Shown: positions 26,196 through 37,519, counted from the first letter of the stretch. The stretch: DNA of 64,000 nucleotides from Paraniabella hibiscisoli (GCF_022512515.1 NZ_JAKWBK010000001.1:1674001-1738000), one strand, 5' to 3'. The notes: a model not told the origin generated them from the letters alone. Program-made: numbers and translations.

Positions 26196-27747
26196 TTATT
26201 GTAAGAAAGTAATAGAAACATTGTTGTTTTTCAAAAACTCATTCTCTTTAGCCAGGTCATAAGCGGTTTCTTCAAATCCTGTTTTCAGGTCTTTTTCACG
26301 CCCAGGGCAATTAATGATTTCAGTATCTGATCATCTTTGGCAGTTAAGGCAGCTTTGTGTAAAGCAGTAGCGCCTTCTTTATCCTGTGCGTTGATGTTAG
26401 CGCCTAATTCAGCCGCTTTTTTGATCAGGGCCGGATTTTCTTTAGCAACTGCCAGGTGAAGCAACGAGCTGCCATCGCCCTGTGGCGCAGTTACATCTAA
26501 ACCTTTGGCTTTTAACAAGGCTAGCTTTTCTGTAAAATCATCTCCCTGTGGTTGTGCCTGTCCTCCGCCCATTGCACCAGCAGGTCTGCCTTCCCGGAAA
26601 GAATTGAACCAGTGATAAGCCAGGTTATGTCCGTCTTTATCCACTAATTTAATAGCTGCACCTTTTTGTAATAACAAATTCACCACTTCGGCAGAGCCAT
26701 TGGCTACTGCTTTTGTTAAAGCCGATTCGCCTTTTTCATTTACCGCGTTAACGTTGCTAGTTTTAGTGAGCAAGGTAGTGATCAGGGCTACATCTCTGCC
26801 TCCCGCTGCGTTGATCAATACCGTATTGCCTTCATTGTCTTTTTTGTTGATATCAACGCCTTTGGTAAGGAAATAATCAATCAACTCTTTGTTAGGGCGA
26901 CGTGCCAGGGTATGTAAAATGGTAGCTCCGTCTTTGGGATTGATCGCTTTTGGGTCCAGCTTTAATTGTTCTACCAGGTATTGATACACATCTATCCCAT
27001 TTTGAGACATCCTCGATCCCTGTGTGGCAAAGAAAAGCGCACGATTGGTAGGTCTAAGGCCTTTTGCCATTAACTTTTGCATAATGTCCCGGTTACCCAG
27101 CTTTGCTGCATAATCAACCGCAGTGCTGCCATACTCGTCTTTGTCGTTGAAGGATAGTCCTTTTGTTACCAGGTAGTCAGACAGGCTTAAATCTTTGTCA
27201 TTGGCAACTCCCATTAATAATAATGTAGCGCCGTCATCATATTTCTTTTTGGGGTCTACTCCAGCTTTAAATAAGGCGTCTAATACCGGGATGTTTTTAC
27301 TTCCGCCTGTAAGCGCGTTAGCTACAACAGAAGTGCCATGGCTATCGTTGAGGTGTACGTCTGACCCTTTTTCTATCAGGTAGTTGATCAACTCTATATT
27401 GCCCCTTGATGCAGCCCAATGCAAATAAGAAGCACTATGGTGTGTTTTTTCATGACACCATTGCCTTCCTGCTCCACCATAAATTTAATGGTCTCCAAAG
27501 GAGCCTCATTTAAGATAGCTCTTGCGGTAGGGTCCCATGACGCCGCATCAGGTTGCGATGGACTGTTACCTTTGGCGATCTCTGCTTTTACCTGGTCAAC
27601 CGTTGGCTGGTTTTTCCAGAACTCCGGATTCATTAAGGTATTGGTATACTGAGCTGCAGAAGGTCCTCCCGGACGTCCGCCACCACCCGGCTGTGCGTAG
27701 GAAATAATAGTGAAGAGCGTGAAGGCGCCCAAAAATATTTGCTTCAT
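26196..27747 (-). CDS. Secreted ankyrin-repeat protein (two apparent frameshifts)
   Basis: A signal peptide ([19 protein letters not shown]) and a Gly/Pro linker are followed by about ten ankyrin repeats, e.g. [39 protein letters not shown] and [20 protein letters not shown]. Ankyrin repeats bind other proteins, here presumably in the periplasm. The frame breaks at ~27450, where an A run of 6 needs 7 ([17 protein letters not shown]), and at ~26300, where a run of 5 needs 6. The latter restores the last repeat ([18 protein letters not shown]) and a stop at 26196-26198. It is the first gene of the DUF2271-flavoprotein-apbE operon and may scaffold that complex. Confidence 0.85.
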
Positions 27748-27966
27748 ATAATTTGTTTCAGTGTTTTATGAAATTCCTGTAAAGAAAAACTGAGCGCGAA
27801 GGTAAAAACAGTTGACGGCGGGCAGGTTACGAAATACGGAAAACTTAGGACGCAAGCCGGAAAACTTAAGGGAGTAAAGGGCTATTAGAGGGTATAGGTC
27901 AGCAAGATATGCTTGATATTCCTTAACTCCTGCATCGTTCGTAAGTGTAGCGATAATGGTAGCCGT

Positions 27967-28222
27967 GGCTTAACCATTAAGAAGTTAAGAGTAGTTAAGT
28001 CTGTAATTTCTTAGTGACCTTAATTCCTTGGTGGTTTATGATTGATGCAGATACCGGGGGCTTAATCATTAAGAAGTTAAGAGTAGTTAAGTTTGTAATT
28101 TCTTAGTGACCTTAGTTTCTTAAAGGTTTATGATTGATGCAGATATCGGTGGCTTAATCATTAAGAAGTTAAGAATAGTTAAGTCTGTTTGTCTTAATGA
28201 CCTCAATTCCTTAATGGTTTAC
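27967..28222. repeat. 92-bp tandem repeat, three copies, each an imperfect palindrome
   Basis: Copies begin at 27967, 28059 and 28151; the third is shorter. Each starts GGCTTAA(T/C)CATTAAGAAG and contains a second, inverted block that ends CCTTAATGG or similar, so each unit can fold on itself. It fills most of the 540-bp gap between the ankyrin gene start and the subtilase stop. There is no coding frame and no CRISPR-like spacer diversity. Confidence 0.8.
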
Positions 28223-28288
28223 AAAAACAGCGGAATTCAATAAATTAAGCCCGACCTCTCTTATAAAATGAACCGGATGGTTACCCAA

Positions 28289-30048
28289 CTAATTTAAATT
28301 CTGAGCAAGGGTATAGGCTTTCTGCATATCAGGAAATCCATACCCATAGGGTAATATAGGATTGGCATAACGGTCTGCAGATTGTCTGATGATGTCTCTT
28401 ATTTGCTGATTGGTCAGGTTGGGAAATGCCTGCCATAAACAAGCTGCCATGCCTGTGATTGCCGGTGCTGCAAAAGAAGTTCCGGTTCCTGTAGCAATAG
28501 TACCTAAACTCGTTATACGGTAAGCCCCCGCGCCCATTGCAATAACATCCGGTTTTATCCGCCCATCAACCGTCATGCCGCGTGAACTGGCAGTGGTAAC
28601 GGTTCCTGCCGCGTTGGCCATTCCTATTGCCAGTGCTCCCGGCGAGTCTGCCGGGCTGCCTACAAAGCTGCCATCATTACCTGCTGACACAACCACCAAT
28701 ATACCTTTTGAAAAAGCCATAGATACTCCACGGGAGGCATGAGCGGTAGCTCCATTGAGTATTTCGAATGTGTTAGTCATGCCCGGTAATGGAAATTCTT
28801 TATAGCCTAATGAAGTGTTTATTACGTCCGCTCCGACACTGTCGGCATATTCAAGTGCATTTACATAATAATCTTCCTCAATGGGGTATTCGTCTATATT
28901 GTCTTCGGATGTAAGCAACAAATAACTGGCTTCGGGTGCAGCGCCAATATACTGGGCGGGTTTGGCGCCACCGATAATGGAGAGCACGCTGCCGCCATGT
29001 TCATCCATAAAAAACGGATCAGGTTGTTCGTAAACAAATGATTTAGCACCCACCAGGTGCAGGTTGTTCAACATAGCGTTCCTATTGGCATCCTTAAAGC
29101 CGGCGTCAATTACGGCGATAAGCATATTACGTCCTTTAAAGCCCAGCTGGTGTAGCGCATTGCCTTTATTCTGCCTGATATTTTCGTAAGCCGGGCCATA
29201 AACACTATTGTCCGGGCCTATAGTAATATTAGGTGCTGCTGCATTACCGCCTGGAAAACTCCAGCTGGCTATAGGACCCTGGTAAACATTTTTTCTTTTA
29301 GCCCATACTACTTTGGCATCAGCTACAAAAGGAAGCGCTTTATACTTTTGAAGCAGGGTTGGATCATTCACATGTACGCTCACCGTTTTCAGCCATTTGC
29401 TTTTGGCAACAATAGTTCCGCCAATTTTTGCGATCTCCTGCAGGTATTCTTCTGCTATAGGCAGGTCATTTTCATCTACATTTATGGATTGCTTTTGCCT
29501 GCGTTGCAGGGCTCTGGCAGAAAGAAATCCGGAAGGGTTGCTGAGCGATAATGTGGCATGCCTGCCTTTATCTTTTAATATAAGGCGAAGCTTATAAACA
29601 TTAGAATCGGTAACAGTTACAGCGCAGCGGGCCAGCTCCTTGCCATCTTTTCCCTGGGCTATTACATTGGTTTGCCCGGCCCATTTAGCCTCAATAACAC
29701 CTTGCGAATAAAAAGCTACTATCTGTTCGTTCTCAGACTTCCATACTACTTCTGAAGCAGCAAGCGTGTCTTTATCTTTCAGCACATAAAGCGGTATTAA
29801 ATAAGAATCATTCAAATTGAGTGTAATGCTCGCAGGACTCACAGAGAATTTCGCCGAGGGTGGTTCTGGTTCCGGTAGTTTTTCTTTTTACAGGCAGTCA
29901 TATGCAACAGTATGATCAGGCAGGAGATGATCCATAAACTCAACCCGGCTGATATGCCTGTAGCAGCTGCTTTTACGATATTATTTTCTGGGAATCTATT
30001 CTTCAATTTGTGGAGGGTATTTATTTCCAAATTTACGACAAATGCCAT
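28289..30048 (-). CDS. Subtilisin-like (S8) serine protease lipoprotein with Ig-like N-terminal domain
   Basis: The catalytic S8 domain is clear: Asp in MLIAVIDAGF, His in DEHGGSVLS, the oxyanion Asn in VVSAGNDGS and the nucleophile Ser in GTGTSFAAPAITG. Before it is a BIG2/Ig-like domain (VVWKSENEQIVAFYSQGVIEA). The literal frame starts at 29842 without a signal. One missing A in the run of 5 near 29885 joins it to an upstream frame with a hydrophobic segment and lipobox MTAC, so it is probably a lipoprotein starting at or inside 30048. The stretch KKKKLPEPEPPSAKF follows the lipobox. It is a single-gene unit; its substrates are unknown. Confidence 0.85.
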
Positions 30049-30103
30049 GCCCGTTTTATGTAAAAGTTTGTTCTTCAGTACTTCTGCCGGACGGTAATAA
30101 CAA

Positions 30104-30135
30104 AGCCCGCCGGGTTAGGAATAACACAGCGGGCT
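30104..30135 (-). terminator. Terminator after the DUF4374 gene
   Basis: AGCCCGC pairs with GCGGGCT around an 18-base loop and is followed on the minus strand by TTGTTATT, ~20 bp after the DUF4374 stop. Confidence 0.55.
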
Positions 30136-30152
30136 CCTTATAAATATTTAGA

Positions 30153-31560
30153 TTAATAAGCGCCTAAATAGAAGCTACCTGATTGGTTTTTCAATTTAGC
30201 ACCTTTGGTAACCTGCTTAGTTTTCCAGTTGATCAAATACAGGTTGCCGTCAACACCATTAGGTGTCATAGGCACGTAAGCGTAATCACCTGCTACGCCA
30301 ATATGCTGAAACTGGCCAAAAGTACCGGTTAAAGCTTTACCTCCATTTTGAGCGGCTGTAAGACCAGAGAATCCTGCATCTGTTTGATTTTCAATAGTCA
30401 GTTTAGTAGCAGTTCTTGCATTTACGTCAACTAAAGCAATATACCCGCCGGCTACTCCTGTTTCAGTATATAAGACAATACCAATACCGTCCTTTATATA
30501 TCTCCATGCGCTAATAGCTACGTTGTTGGCCGTTCCTAAGGCTGTTTTTAAATTAAAGTTATAGCTGTTATCGTATTCATTAGTTGTACTGCTGATGCGC
30601 AGGATTTGAGAACCCGAAGTAGCTGTTGCCTGGTAGACATGTCCGTCGGTGCCTACATACTGTGTCATGGTACGGTAGGAGTGGTTATTTACTTTGCTAA
30701 TAGCTGGATCTACGTAAATTAATTTAGGATTAGAAAGTGAAGGGTAATCAACGACTAAAGTTGCCGTTCCTAAATCTCTCGTACCGCTGCTCCACGCCTG
30801 ATTTCCTGAAGTGTTGATTGTTGATTGTTTGGTGGGGTCTGTTCTACTTAAATTACAGCCGATAAAAATTTTAGTTTTTGCTGCATTTAGTACTGGCACA
30901 TCGATACGACCAATTTGATATCCAGCTTTAGTTTGCTCTGCAGTAAAAGGGATTGTAAATTCTGTCTGCCTCGTAATTTGGGGATCGTTTAGGTTCAATA
31001 CCGCTATTTTCGCTGTGCTTTTTACGTCAATAAAATCAGCGCCGGCACCTGTTCCACTTGCCTGTATGGTGGAAGAGGCATATACACCTACTCCAATGCC
31101 ATCAGCTGCAACCACCCAGCGTGGAGAGGAGCCTAAGATTGGCTCTGTATTAACCTCTTCGCGGGTATCAGCAAAATTCTTTTGACCCTCAACTTTGTAT
31201 TTGTTGAAAATGCCTCCATCTGTTCCTGTGTATTGGATATTATAAAGGAAATTGCCATTTGTGGACCCCTGCACACGTGCAGTACGCTGAGACCTCAAGC
31301 CGTAACCACTCGCGATGGCGTTTACTTCGAAATTAGGGTTGATGGCCTGGTCCAGTGTAATCGCATACGCCATGGTACCACCATTGCCTGCAGTCCCTTC
31401 ACCGTCAGGGATAGCAGCTGTTAAGGTAACATACTTTCTTTCCCATGCATCAGGACCTGAAGGGCCTTCGGCAACGGGGTTATCACTTTTTTACAAGCGC
31501 CCAAAGTACGGCTGCCAGTACCGCGCCAAACATAACTTTTGTTAAAAGGTTATTGTTCAT
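30153..31560 (-). CDS. DUF4374 surface lipoprotein (XusB-like)
   Basis: The 406-residue visible frame has the repeating beta-propeller-like pattern of DUF4374 proteins (RWVVAADGIGVGVYAS, YQIGRIDVPVLNAAKTKIFIG, FQHIGVAGDYAYVPMTP). Restoring single bases near 31515 (T run) and 31490 (A run) joins it to an upstream start at 31560 with the lipobox LGAC, giving a lipoprotein of ~468 aa. In Bacteroides thetaiotaomicron a lipoprotein of this kind, XusB, captures xenosiderophores for the TonB receptor XusA. Here it follows a TonB receptor on the same strand, the same arrangement. The siderophore role is inferred from context. Confidence 0.82.
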
Positions 31561-31641
31561 ATTTGTTGGTTTTTTATCTGATGGAGTTTACCTGGATGAA
31601 CATTTCGAATGGTGTCGACTTGCCAGGTTTATTCCATATTG

Positions 31642-34107
31642 TTATTTATTAAAATTGTTGATGGTATAGTTTAGTTTTAAGAATAAGGACCTCCCGGGTT
31701 TTTGAACTCCGAAATTGTCATATACTTCTGCATTGAAAATATTTTTACAATCCAGGCTCACTACCAATTTTCCTGTAGGAAAGCGATAGCTGGCGCCCAG
31801 GTCATTAGGAAATTGTGCAGGTGTGGTAAACCACTCCGACTCTATCCATATCGTGCTGAAAGGCGCCACGTAGCCCAGGTTATAATAAAGATTCAACACA
31901 GAGCGCTTCTGAAAAACATTGTTTAATCGGTATTGAACATTTCCGTTTACAGTAAAAAAGGGTTCATTAGGTACTTGCCTGTCATAAAGAGAATGTGGAT
32001 TTCCTCTTTCATCGGTTTCTACTTTAAACAAAGAATTAAACTTAGATAGGTTGAACATGGCGTTGAGCCGGTTGTTGAAAATGTAATTCACTTCCGCCTC
32101 AAAACCTACCGATTGGGTTTTGGATAGGTTAACAAATTGTGTTACTTGTATATCTTCTACCTGGTTTTCACGCCCCTCTATTACCGGGTCGATACGGGTT
32201 TGCTGTATAATTTTATCATACCCGTTTCTCCAAAAGGCATTGGCATAAAATGACCATTTATGTTTAGCGGATCGCGATATATTATAACGGGCCCCGAGGT
32301 TATAGTTGATAGCCATTTCGGGCAGTATATCCGGGTTGGGTAACAGGTTGTTTTCTGGCTCACCATAAATATGGCGATCGGTAGGCATGATGAAAGACTT
32401 ATCAGCAGAGACAATCAGGAATCCATTAGTAATGGGCTGATAAGAAAGTGTACCGCCAAAACCCCTGTTATCTCTTTTGGTTTTGTTGTTTTCATAAACC
32501 AGTACTCCCTCTGTCTCTCTCAATGGGATAGTTTGATCCGTAATATAGACAGCATATTTACCAAAAACATTTGTTCTGAGTTTTCCTTTCAACAGTTCTG
32601 ACTCGTAATTTAAGGCCCATATATTGGTAGTTAACTCATTCTGTGTGATCCACCTGCTTCTTGCGGGATTGAGCAGATCTTTATCGTTTCGGTTAGAGTT
32701 TTCAAATTTGTGATTGAGTGATACACGATGACCTGAAACGATGGTGTAAGCCAGGTTAGAACGTACATTGGATATGGTTCGATCTATATCACTTATTATA
32801 GCTTCCCCCTGCTGGCCTCTTCCTGGTTCGTATCCGTAAGTTTCGGGTGGACCTTCAGAGTTTTTAACCAGTAAAGTTCCATCCCAATTATACCTTAGAC
32901 TGACAGTATCCTGCAAATAAGTATTGCGCATGCTGTGTACAGCATTCACTGTCAATGCAAGCCCGTCCACAAATAGATTTCTTTTGGTATAGTTTAGGCT
33001 GAATACATGCGCCTGGTATTCATTGAAGCGGCCAAAATAAGGTTTGGTCATGGTGATGCCATGAGGAATTTCTTTATAGGAATCTGAAATATTATAGCCT
33101 ACAAAGAACTGGTCAGCCCATTTTACATCAGTAAAACCCAGTTCGAAACGTCCGCCGATGGTTTCAAACTCATCATTGGGTCTTCTTGTGCGATAATTTC
33201 GGATGATACGTCCTCCGGGCAAAGTATACTTGGAAAACTTGCCCCACATTTCATAGTTATTGTCAGAGTGGCTAAAAAATCCTGAAGCACGGCCTGTTAG
33301 CCCATTTTTCTGATTGCGGTACAGCGTACTAACGTCCGCGCGGTACGTATTAAAAGACCCGTAGGAAAGAGCAGCCGTAATATTATTGGCAGACGCATCT
33401 TTCTTCATTACTACATTAATCGCTCCTCCAATATAATTGCCACTCAAATGCGCCGGTAATACCCCTTTATAAACTTCTATTCGCTCTATCATGGCGGCGG
33501 AATATTATTTAGATTGAAAGAAGAACCATATGTAGAGATCTCAATGCCATCCAGAAAAAGGCCGATGGTGCTTCCCGACATACCGTTCAGGTTATATTCG
33601 ATGGGTGATCCCTCACCGCCATTTTGCCGAACTCTTACGCCTACCGCCCTGTCTAATAACTCGTTAGTGGTTAAATTCCGTAGGGAAGCCTCTTTGGTTT
33701 CGATAACGGTTACCGCAAAGCCTTGTGTTTCTAGTGCTCTTTTTTAGTTACGCCTCCAACAATAACTTCTTCCAGGTCTTCCTGCTTCGATTTTTTTAGC
33801 CGGATATTTAAAATGACTGTTTTGTCTTCGGTAATATTAATTTCAGCATTCTGGGACTCGTATCCAACCATAGTAGCAGTTACGGTATGTTTGCCGGCTG
33901 GAAGGGATAAAAGATAGGCGCCTTTGTTGTCGGTAGTAGCAAAGATGCTATTATTCGTTACGCCGATGGTTACTTTTTCTGCGGGTTGCCCTTTTTCATT
34001 GGTCACGGTTCCTTTTACCACGCCGGTTTGTTGCGCCTGCAGGTTTGGACAAAAAAGACAGCCATGCTGCAACATATTACCCACACAATTGTTTTGTTAT
34101 ATCCCAT
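31642..34107 (-). CDS. TonB-dependent outer-membrane receptor (XusA-like), frameshifted
   Basis: The repaired protein is ~820 aa. A signal peptide (MGYNKTIVWVICCSMAVFF) starts at 34107, then a CarboxypepD-like domain (GVVKGTVTNEKGQPAEKV), the plug (NLTTNELLDRAVGVRVRQ, then MIERIEVYKGVLPAHLSG) and a full barrel ending YNINNFNK-like (KLNYTINNFNK). Frame breaks lie near 34055 (A run), 33745 (A run, KKRALETQGFAV) and 33492 (NNIPPAMIERIEV). It probably imports a ferric siderophore: a DUF4374 lipoprotein gene is immediately downstream and an AraC-type regulator gene is divergent. Confidence 0.86.
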
Positions 34108-34350
34108 CTGCTTACGCTATTTATTCCAGTGGAGGGGGAAAAGAGCCTGCCCGGCGTTTAAAAACGGCTGTTGGTTCTTACAGGATCGTCCGCCACTTTT
34201 CAGGGTGCAAAGGTGAAATGGTTCATTTACTGGAAACGGAAAAGCAATAACGCAATCGGGAATTTCATAAAAATTCCGCATTCCGTAAGCCTTCCGGAAG
34301 AAAATAGCGGATTTTTGTGGTGAGATCAAAACTTTAAGGCAGGATCAAAA

Positions 34351-35415
34351 ATGGCAAGTGTACGACCCATGCTTAGTAATGAACTATTAAAGGAAACGGT
34401 AATTCCCTACTCAGACCTATTCCAGATGGAAGAGCATGAAGTAGTGGAGTCGCATAACAGCGACCTTTTCGATCCTCATAACTGCGATTTCTACGAGTTT
34501 CTGACCAAAGACATTCACTTTATACGCATATTGGGCAATTCTGCTCAAACCCACGAATTTTCCTTTAAAAGCTATAAACCTTATGTAAGCCTGGTGTTTT
34601 CTTTTAAATGCCGGGGTATTTTTAACAACAGGCTTACGGGGAAAACCTTTGCCGATGTGCAGCATAACCAGAGCAGCCTGATATTTATCAATACCCAGGT
34701 ATACGATAATTCCTGGATCAGGGAGGCAGACTCGGAGCTTTATATCATTAATATTGAGGTAGATTATTTTAAACGCTTTCTTTCGTCCGATAACCCGATG
34801 CACGAAACTTTTTTCAGTAGCCTTAATGAAAACAACCCTGTGCTTTTAAACGAACGAAGCATAGAAGTTACTTCCCGAATGAAGTCTTTGCTGTACGATA
34901 TGTTTTTGTTTGAACATAAAAGCTATTACAAAACCCTTTACCTGAAGTCCAAATTTATAGAGTTGCTGATGCTGCAGTTTCAGGAATATGAAACACTCTA
35001 TAAAGCAATGCCTGAAATTTACACCAGCGACAGCAACCTGGAGAAAATGTATGATGTAAAGGATATTATTGATGCCGATATCAGCCGCTCCTGTACTTTG
35101 CTGGATCTTGCACAGCAGGTGGGCACCAATGAATGCTACCTGAAAAAGCATTTTAAACAGGTATTCGGAACCACTGTTTTTGGGTATGTGCACACCCAGC
35201 GCATGAACCGCTCCAAAGAGTTGCTGATCAACGAGGACATGAAAATTGCCGAAGTAGCAAAATTATCCGGCTACAAACATGCTTCCCATTTTACCACGGC
35301 CTTTAAAAAGTATTTTGGTTACCTGCCGCACCAGATCAAATTACTATTGATCACCTTATTCCACCAGTCAGAACTTGTATTCGAACTGGAAGCTTTAGCC
35401 CTCCTTCCTGTTTAA
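34351..35415 (+). CDS. AraC-family transcriptional regulator
   Basis: An intact 354-residue protein with an N-terminal ligand-sensing region and a C-terminal double helix-turn-helix: LLDLAQQVGTNECYLKKHFK and MKIAEVAKLSGYKHASHFTT followed by AFKKYFGYLPHQIK, the AraC signature. It is divergent from the TonB receptor with a 243-bp shared upstream region, the layout of PchR-like regulators that respond to a siderophore and switch on the receptor. The N-terminus lacks a cupin pattern I can name. The ligand is inferred to be the siderophore. Confidence 0.85.
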   Translation: MASVRPMLSNELLKETVIPYSDLFQMEEHEVVESHNSDLFDPHNCDFYEFLTKDIHFIRILGNSAQTHEFSFKSYKPYVSLVFSFKCRGIFNNRLTGKTFADVQHNQSSLIFINTQVYDNSWIREADSELYIINIEVDYFKRFLSSDNPMHETFFSSLNENNPVLLNERSIEVTSRMKSLLYDMFLFEHKSYYKTLYLKSKFIELLMLQFQEYETLYKAMPEIYTSDSNLEKMYDVKDIIDADISRSCTLLDLAQQVGTNECYLKKHFKQVFGTTVFGYVHTQRMNRSKELLINEDMKIAEVAKLSGYKHASHFTTAFKKYFGYLPHQIKLLLITLFHQSELVFELEALALLPV

Positions 35416-35423
35416 AGAGTAAT

Positions 35424-36205
35424 TTATTCTGCGGTTTGGGATGAGTCGGGCTGTTGCATAGTCGCTTCCTCCGGTGTTACATCTGGCTCATCCCCTTCTT
35501 CAGGATCTGCCTCCAGTTCCTCTTTGGTATATTGATGGTAAGGTTCGAATGTTTTTAGTTGACCGTTGTACACCAGCGCATCTTTGTTATACTTGAATTG
35601 GATAATAATGCCATCCAGGGGCGAGGGCTCCAGCTCAGTTTTGTCAATAAAAATCTTGCTTCCTTTTTTAAAGGAATTAATAATGGGCAGGTCCGAGCTA
35701 TACTCTTTCCAGTATAAAATGTCACCCAGACTCGAAATAACAAAGAGTGCGCTACTTTGAAAGTCTTGTTTTTCTAATAAGAAAGCCATATCGGGTTTAC
35801 CCTCCTGGCTACGACCGGTAAAATTGCCAAACGCATAAATTTTTGGTGCGCGGTCTTTAATAGATGTTAGATGATATTGCCCGTCCCCATCCCCATCCTT
35901 CTCGTAATATTTATTATCCATAAATATTTTTACAATAGCCCTTTTATAATTGACCGGAATATTATCGTATTCGCTGATGCGGAAGGTAGCGCCTTTCCAG
36001 TATTCATAATCCTGCATAGTAGCCAGGCCGTGTTCATCAGCTGTTGCATCAGTAGCATACTCCACATCATTAGACAGGGCCTGCGTAAATCCGTCTTTGA
36101 TACCTGCATCATATACAAATACCCCGACGGCAATAAGTATCAGTACAGCGAGTACTGCAATCCACAACTTTTTTTGCGACTACCTGTTTTTGCTTGCTCT
36201 TCCAT
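35424..36205 (-). CDS. Single-pass inner-membrane protein of unknown function
   Basis: The start at 36205 (MEEQAKTGSRKKK) is recovered by adding one A to the run of 7 near 36172, which leads straight into the membrane helix LWIAVLAVLILIAVGVFVYD. The ~240-residue outer part has no motif I recognise; it contains YYEKDGDGDGQYHLTSI, a possible metal-binding acidic loop, and ends in an acidic tail (EELEADPEEGDEPDVTPEE). Convergent with the AraC gene, 8 bp apart. It resembles a conserved Bacteroidota hypothetical. Confidence 0.6.
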
Positions 36206-36457
36206 GTTTAGCGATCTATGTTTTGATAAGCCTTGAATAGAGTGGCAAAATAAGCAAGTTTTAGATATTATAAGTTTTAAGGATGCTTTTTTCGATAAGG
36301 TCACAAATTACTTCGATAAAATATCTTCGAATATTACTTTGATAACTGACGGAGGAGTATGCCGGGTAGTTGATCAGAATTCGTATAGTTTATAATGATG
36401 GATGCCATTTCATAGCAAAGTAGCATTTCTGACACTATCAAAGTGAGGCAGGACCTA

Positions 36458-37360
36458 TTATTCCTCCTCGAAAAACCGCTCCACCAGCGGCACAATAAAA
36501 TCGCTGTTTTTATAATCAGGTTTCAAGGTGGTAATCTCACCCATATAACCGCCATGGCCGCCGGGTATAATAGCTAACCGGCAGTTCGGTATCAGCTTTG
36601 ACATAGCAACTATATGTTCTGAGGTTGCTACATCCTGGTCACCGTTTACCAATAAAACCGGCGCTTGTATGGATTGTATTTCAGCATCGCTAAATTCTTT
36701 AAAATGGATCATGCGGTTGGCGCATTTCTGGTACATTGTCATTAGTTTGGCACTATCGGGTGTAACGGCTAGAAACGCATCCTTATAAGCCTGGGGCATT
36801 TGCTCAAATGTGCCTTGTTTCATAAATTCCCAGAACTGCGGGAAAGTGCCATTCTTTTTCAGCAGGGGAGAGCCTGCAATGATTTTATAACAAAGTTGCG
36901 GATGCCTGATGGCCATTTGTAAAGCCGTATTAGCACCATTGCTGAAACCGAAAATATTGGCTTTGCTAATACCTAAACTTTTAAGCAATGAAGCCACATC
37001 ATCGGCATCCTGCTCGAAAGAAAGTTCGCTGTTACGATCACTGGTGCGACCGTGCGCCTGCAGCTCCACGCCAATAACCTGATGGTTAGGTGCCAGCAAA
37101 GGAATGATCCTGCCAAAACTGGTTTGAATGGTGGAGCCGCCTCCGTGAATTAACAATAATGGTTGGCCCTCGCCATATATTTCATAATACATACTAATGC
37201 CATTTACTTTGGCATGGCCCGATCTCATGGGAAGGGTATCGTTAGTTGTCATATTATTTGTTGCGTTTATGGCAGGTGGGTTATTACAGGCTGTTATCAA
37301 TAAAACAGCAGTTAGAAAGATAATGATTTTATGGATCATGATGTTGGGTGATGTGCTCAC
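36458..37360 (-). CDS. Alpha/beta hydrolase lipoprotein
   Basis: An intact 300-residue protein. Starting at the internal Met (37339) gives a neat lipoprotein signal, MIHKIIIFLTAVLLITAC. The alpha/beta-hydrolase core has the oxyanion loop LLLIHGGGSTIQ, the nucleophile elbow GFSNGAN (Ser), an Asp in LLVNGDQDVAT and a His in IPGGHGGYMGE. Substrate unknown; esterase or peptidase activity is possible. It is a single-gene unit with no informative neighbours. Confidence 0.8.
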   Translation of the reverse strand: MSTSPNIMIHKIIIFLTAVLLITACNNPPAINATNNMTTNDTLPMRSGHAKVNGISMYYEIYGEGQPLLLIHGGGSTIQTSFGRIIPLLAPNHQVIGVELQAHGRTSDRNSELSFEQDADDVASLLKSLGISKANIFGFSNGANTALQMAIRHPQLCYKIIAGSPLLKKNGTFPQFWEFMKQGTFEQMPQAYKDAFLAVTPDSAKLMTMYQKCANRMIHFKEFSDAEIQSIQAPVLLVNGDQDVATSEHIVAMSKLIPNCRLAIIPGGHGGYMGEITTLKPDYKNSDFIVPLVERFFEEE

Positions 37361-37387
37361 AAGGTAGAGATTTTACAATTCTGTTAG

Positions 37388-37519
37388 TTAATTAACCGCA
37401 GAGAGCCAGAGAAATAGAGATAAAGCAGCGCATTGTCGATTACATATTAAATTGTACTTCATCAGGATTGAGCGACATCTCCGCGTATTCTTTGCGTCCT
37501 CTTTGCTTTGCGGTTAACT
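37388..37519. repeat. Dispersed inverted repeat with TTAACCGCA ends
   Basis: The left arm begins TTAACCGCAGAGAG and the right arm ends CTTTGCTTTGCGGTTAA, imperfect inverted copies with ~50 bp between. Similar purine-rich TTAACCGCAAAG elements occur between genes in many Bacteroidota. No coding frame is present. It fills most of the gap between the hydrolase and SRPBCC genes. Confidence 0.5.

Noticed and set aside
27967..28222. Possible CRISPR array
   Set aside because: The units are tandem 92-bp copies with almost the same sequence throughout. There are no variable spacers between short repeats, and no cas genes.
33514..33747. Plus-strand frame of ~77 residues
   Set aside because: It covers the TonB plug region of the minus-strand receptor, which is a clear gene after frame repair.
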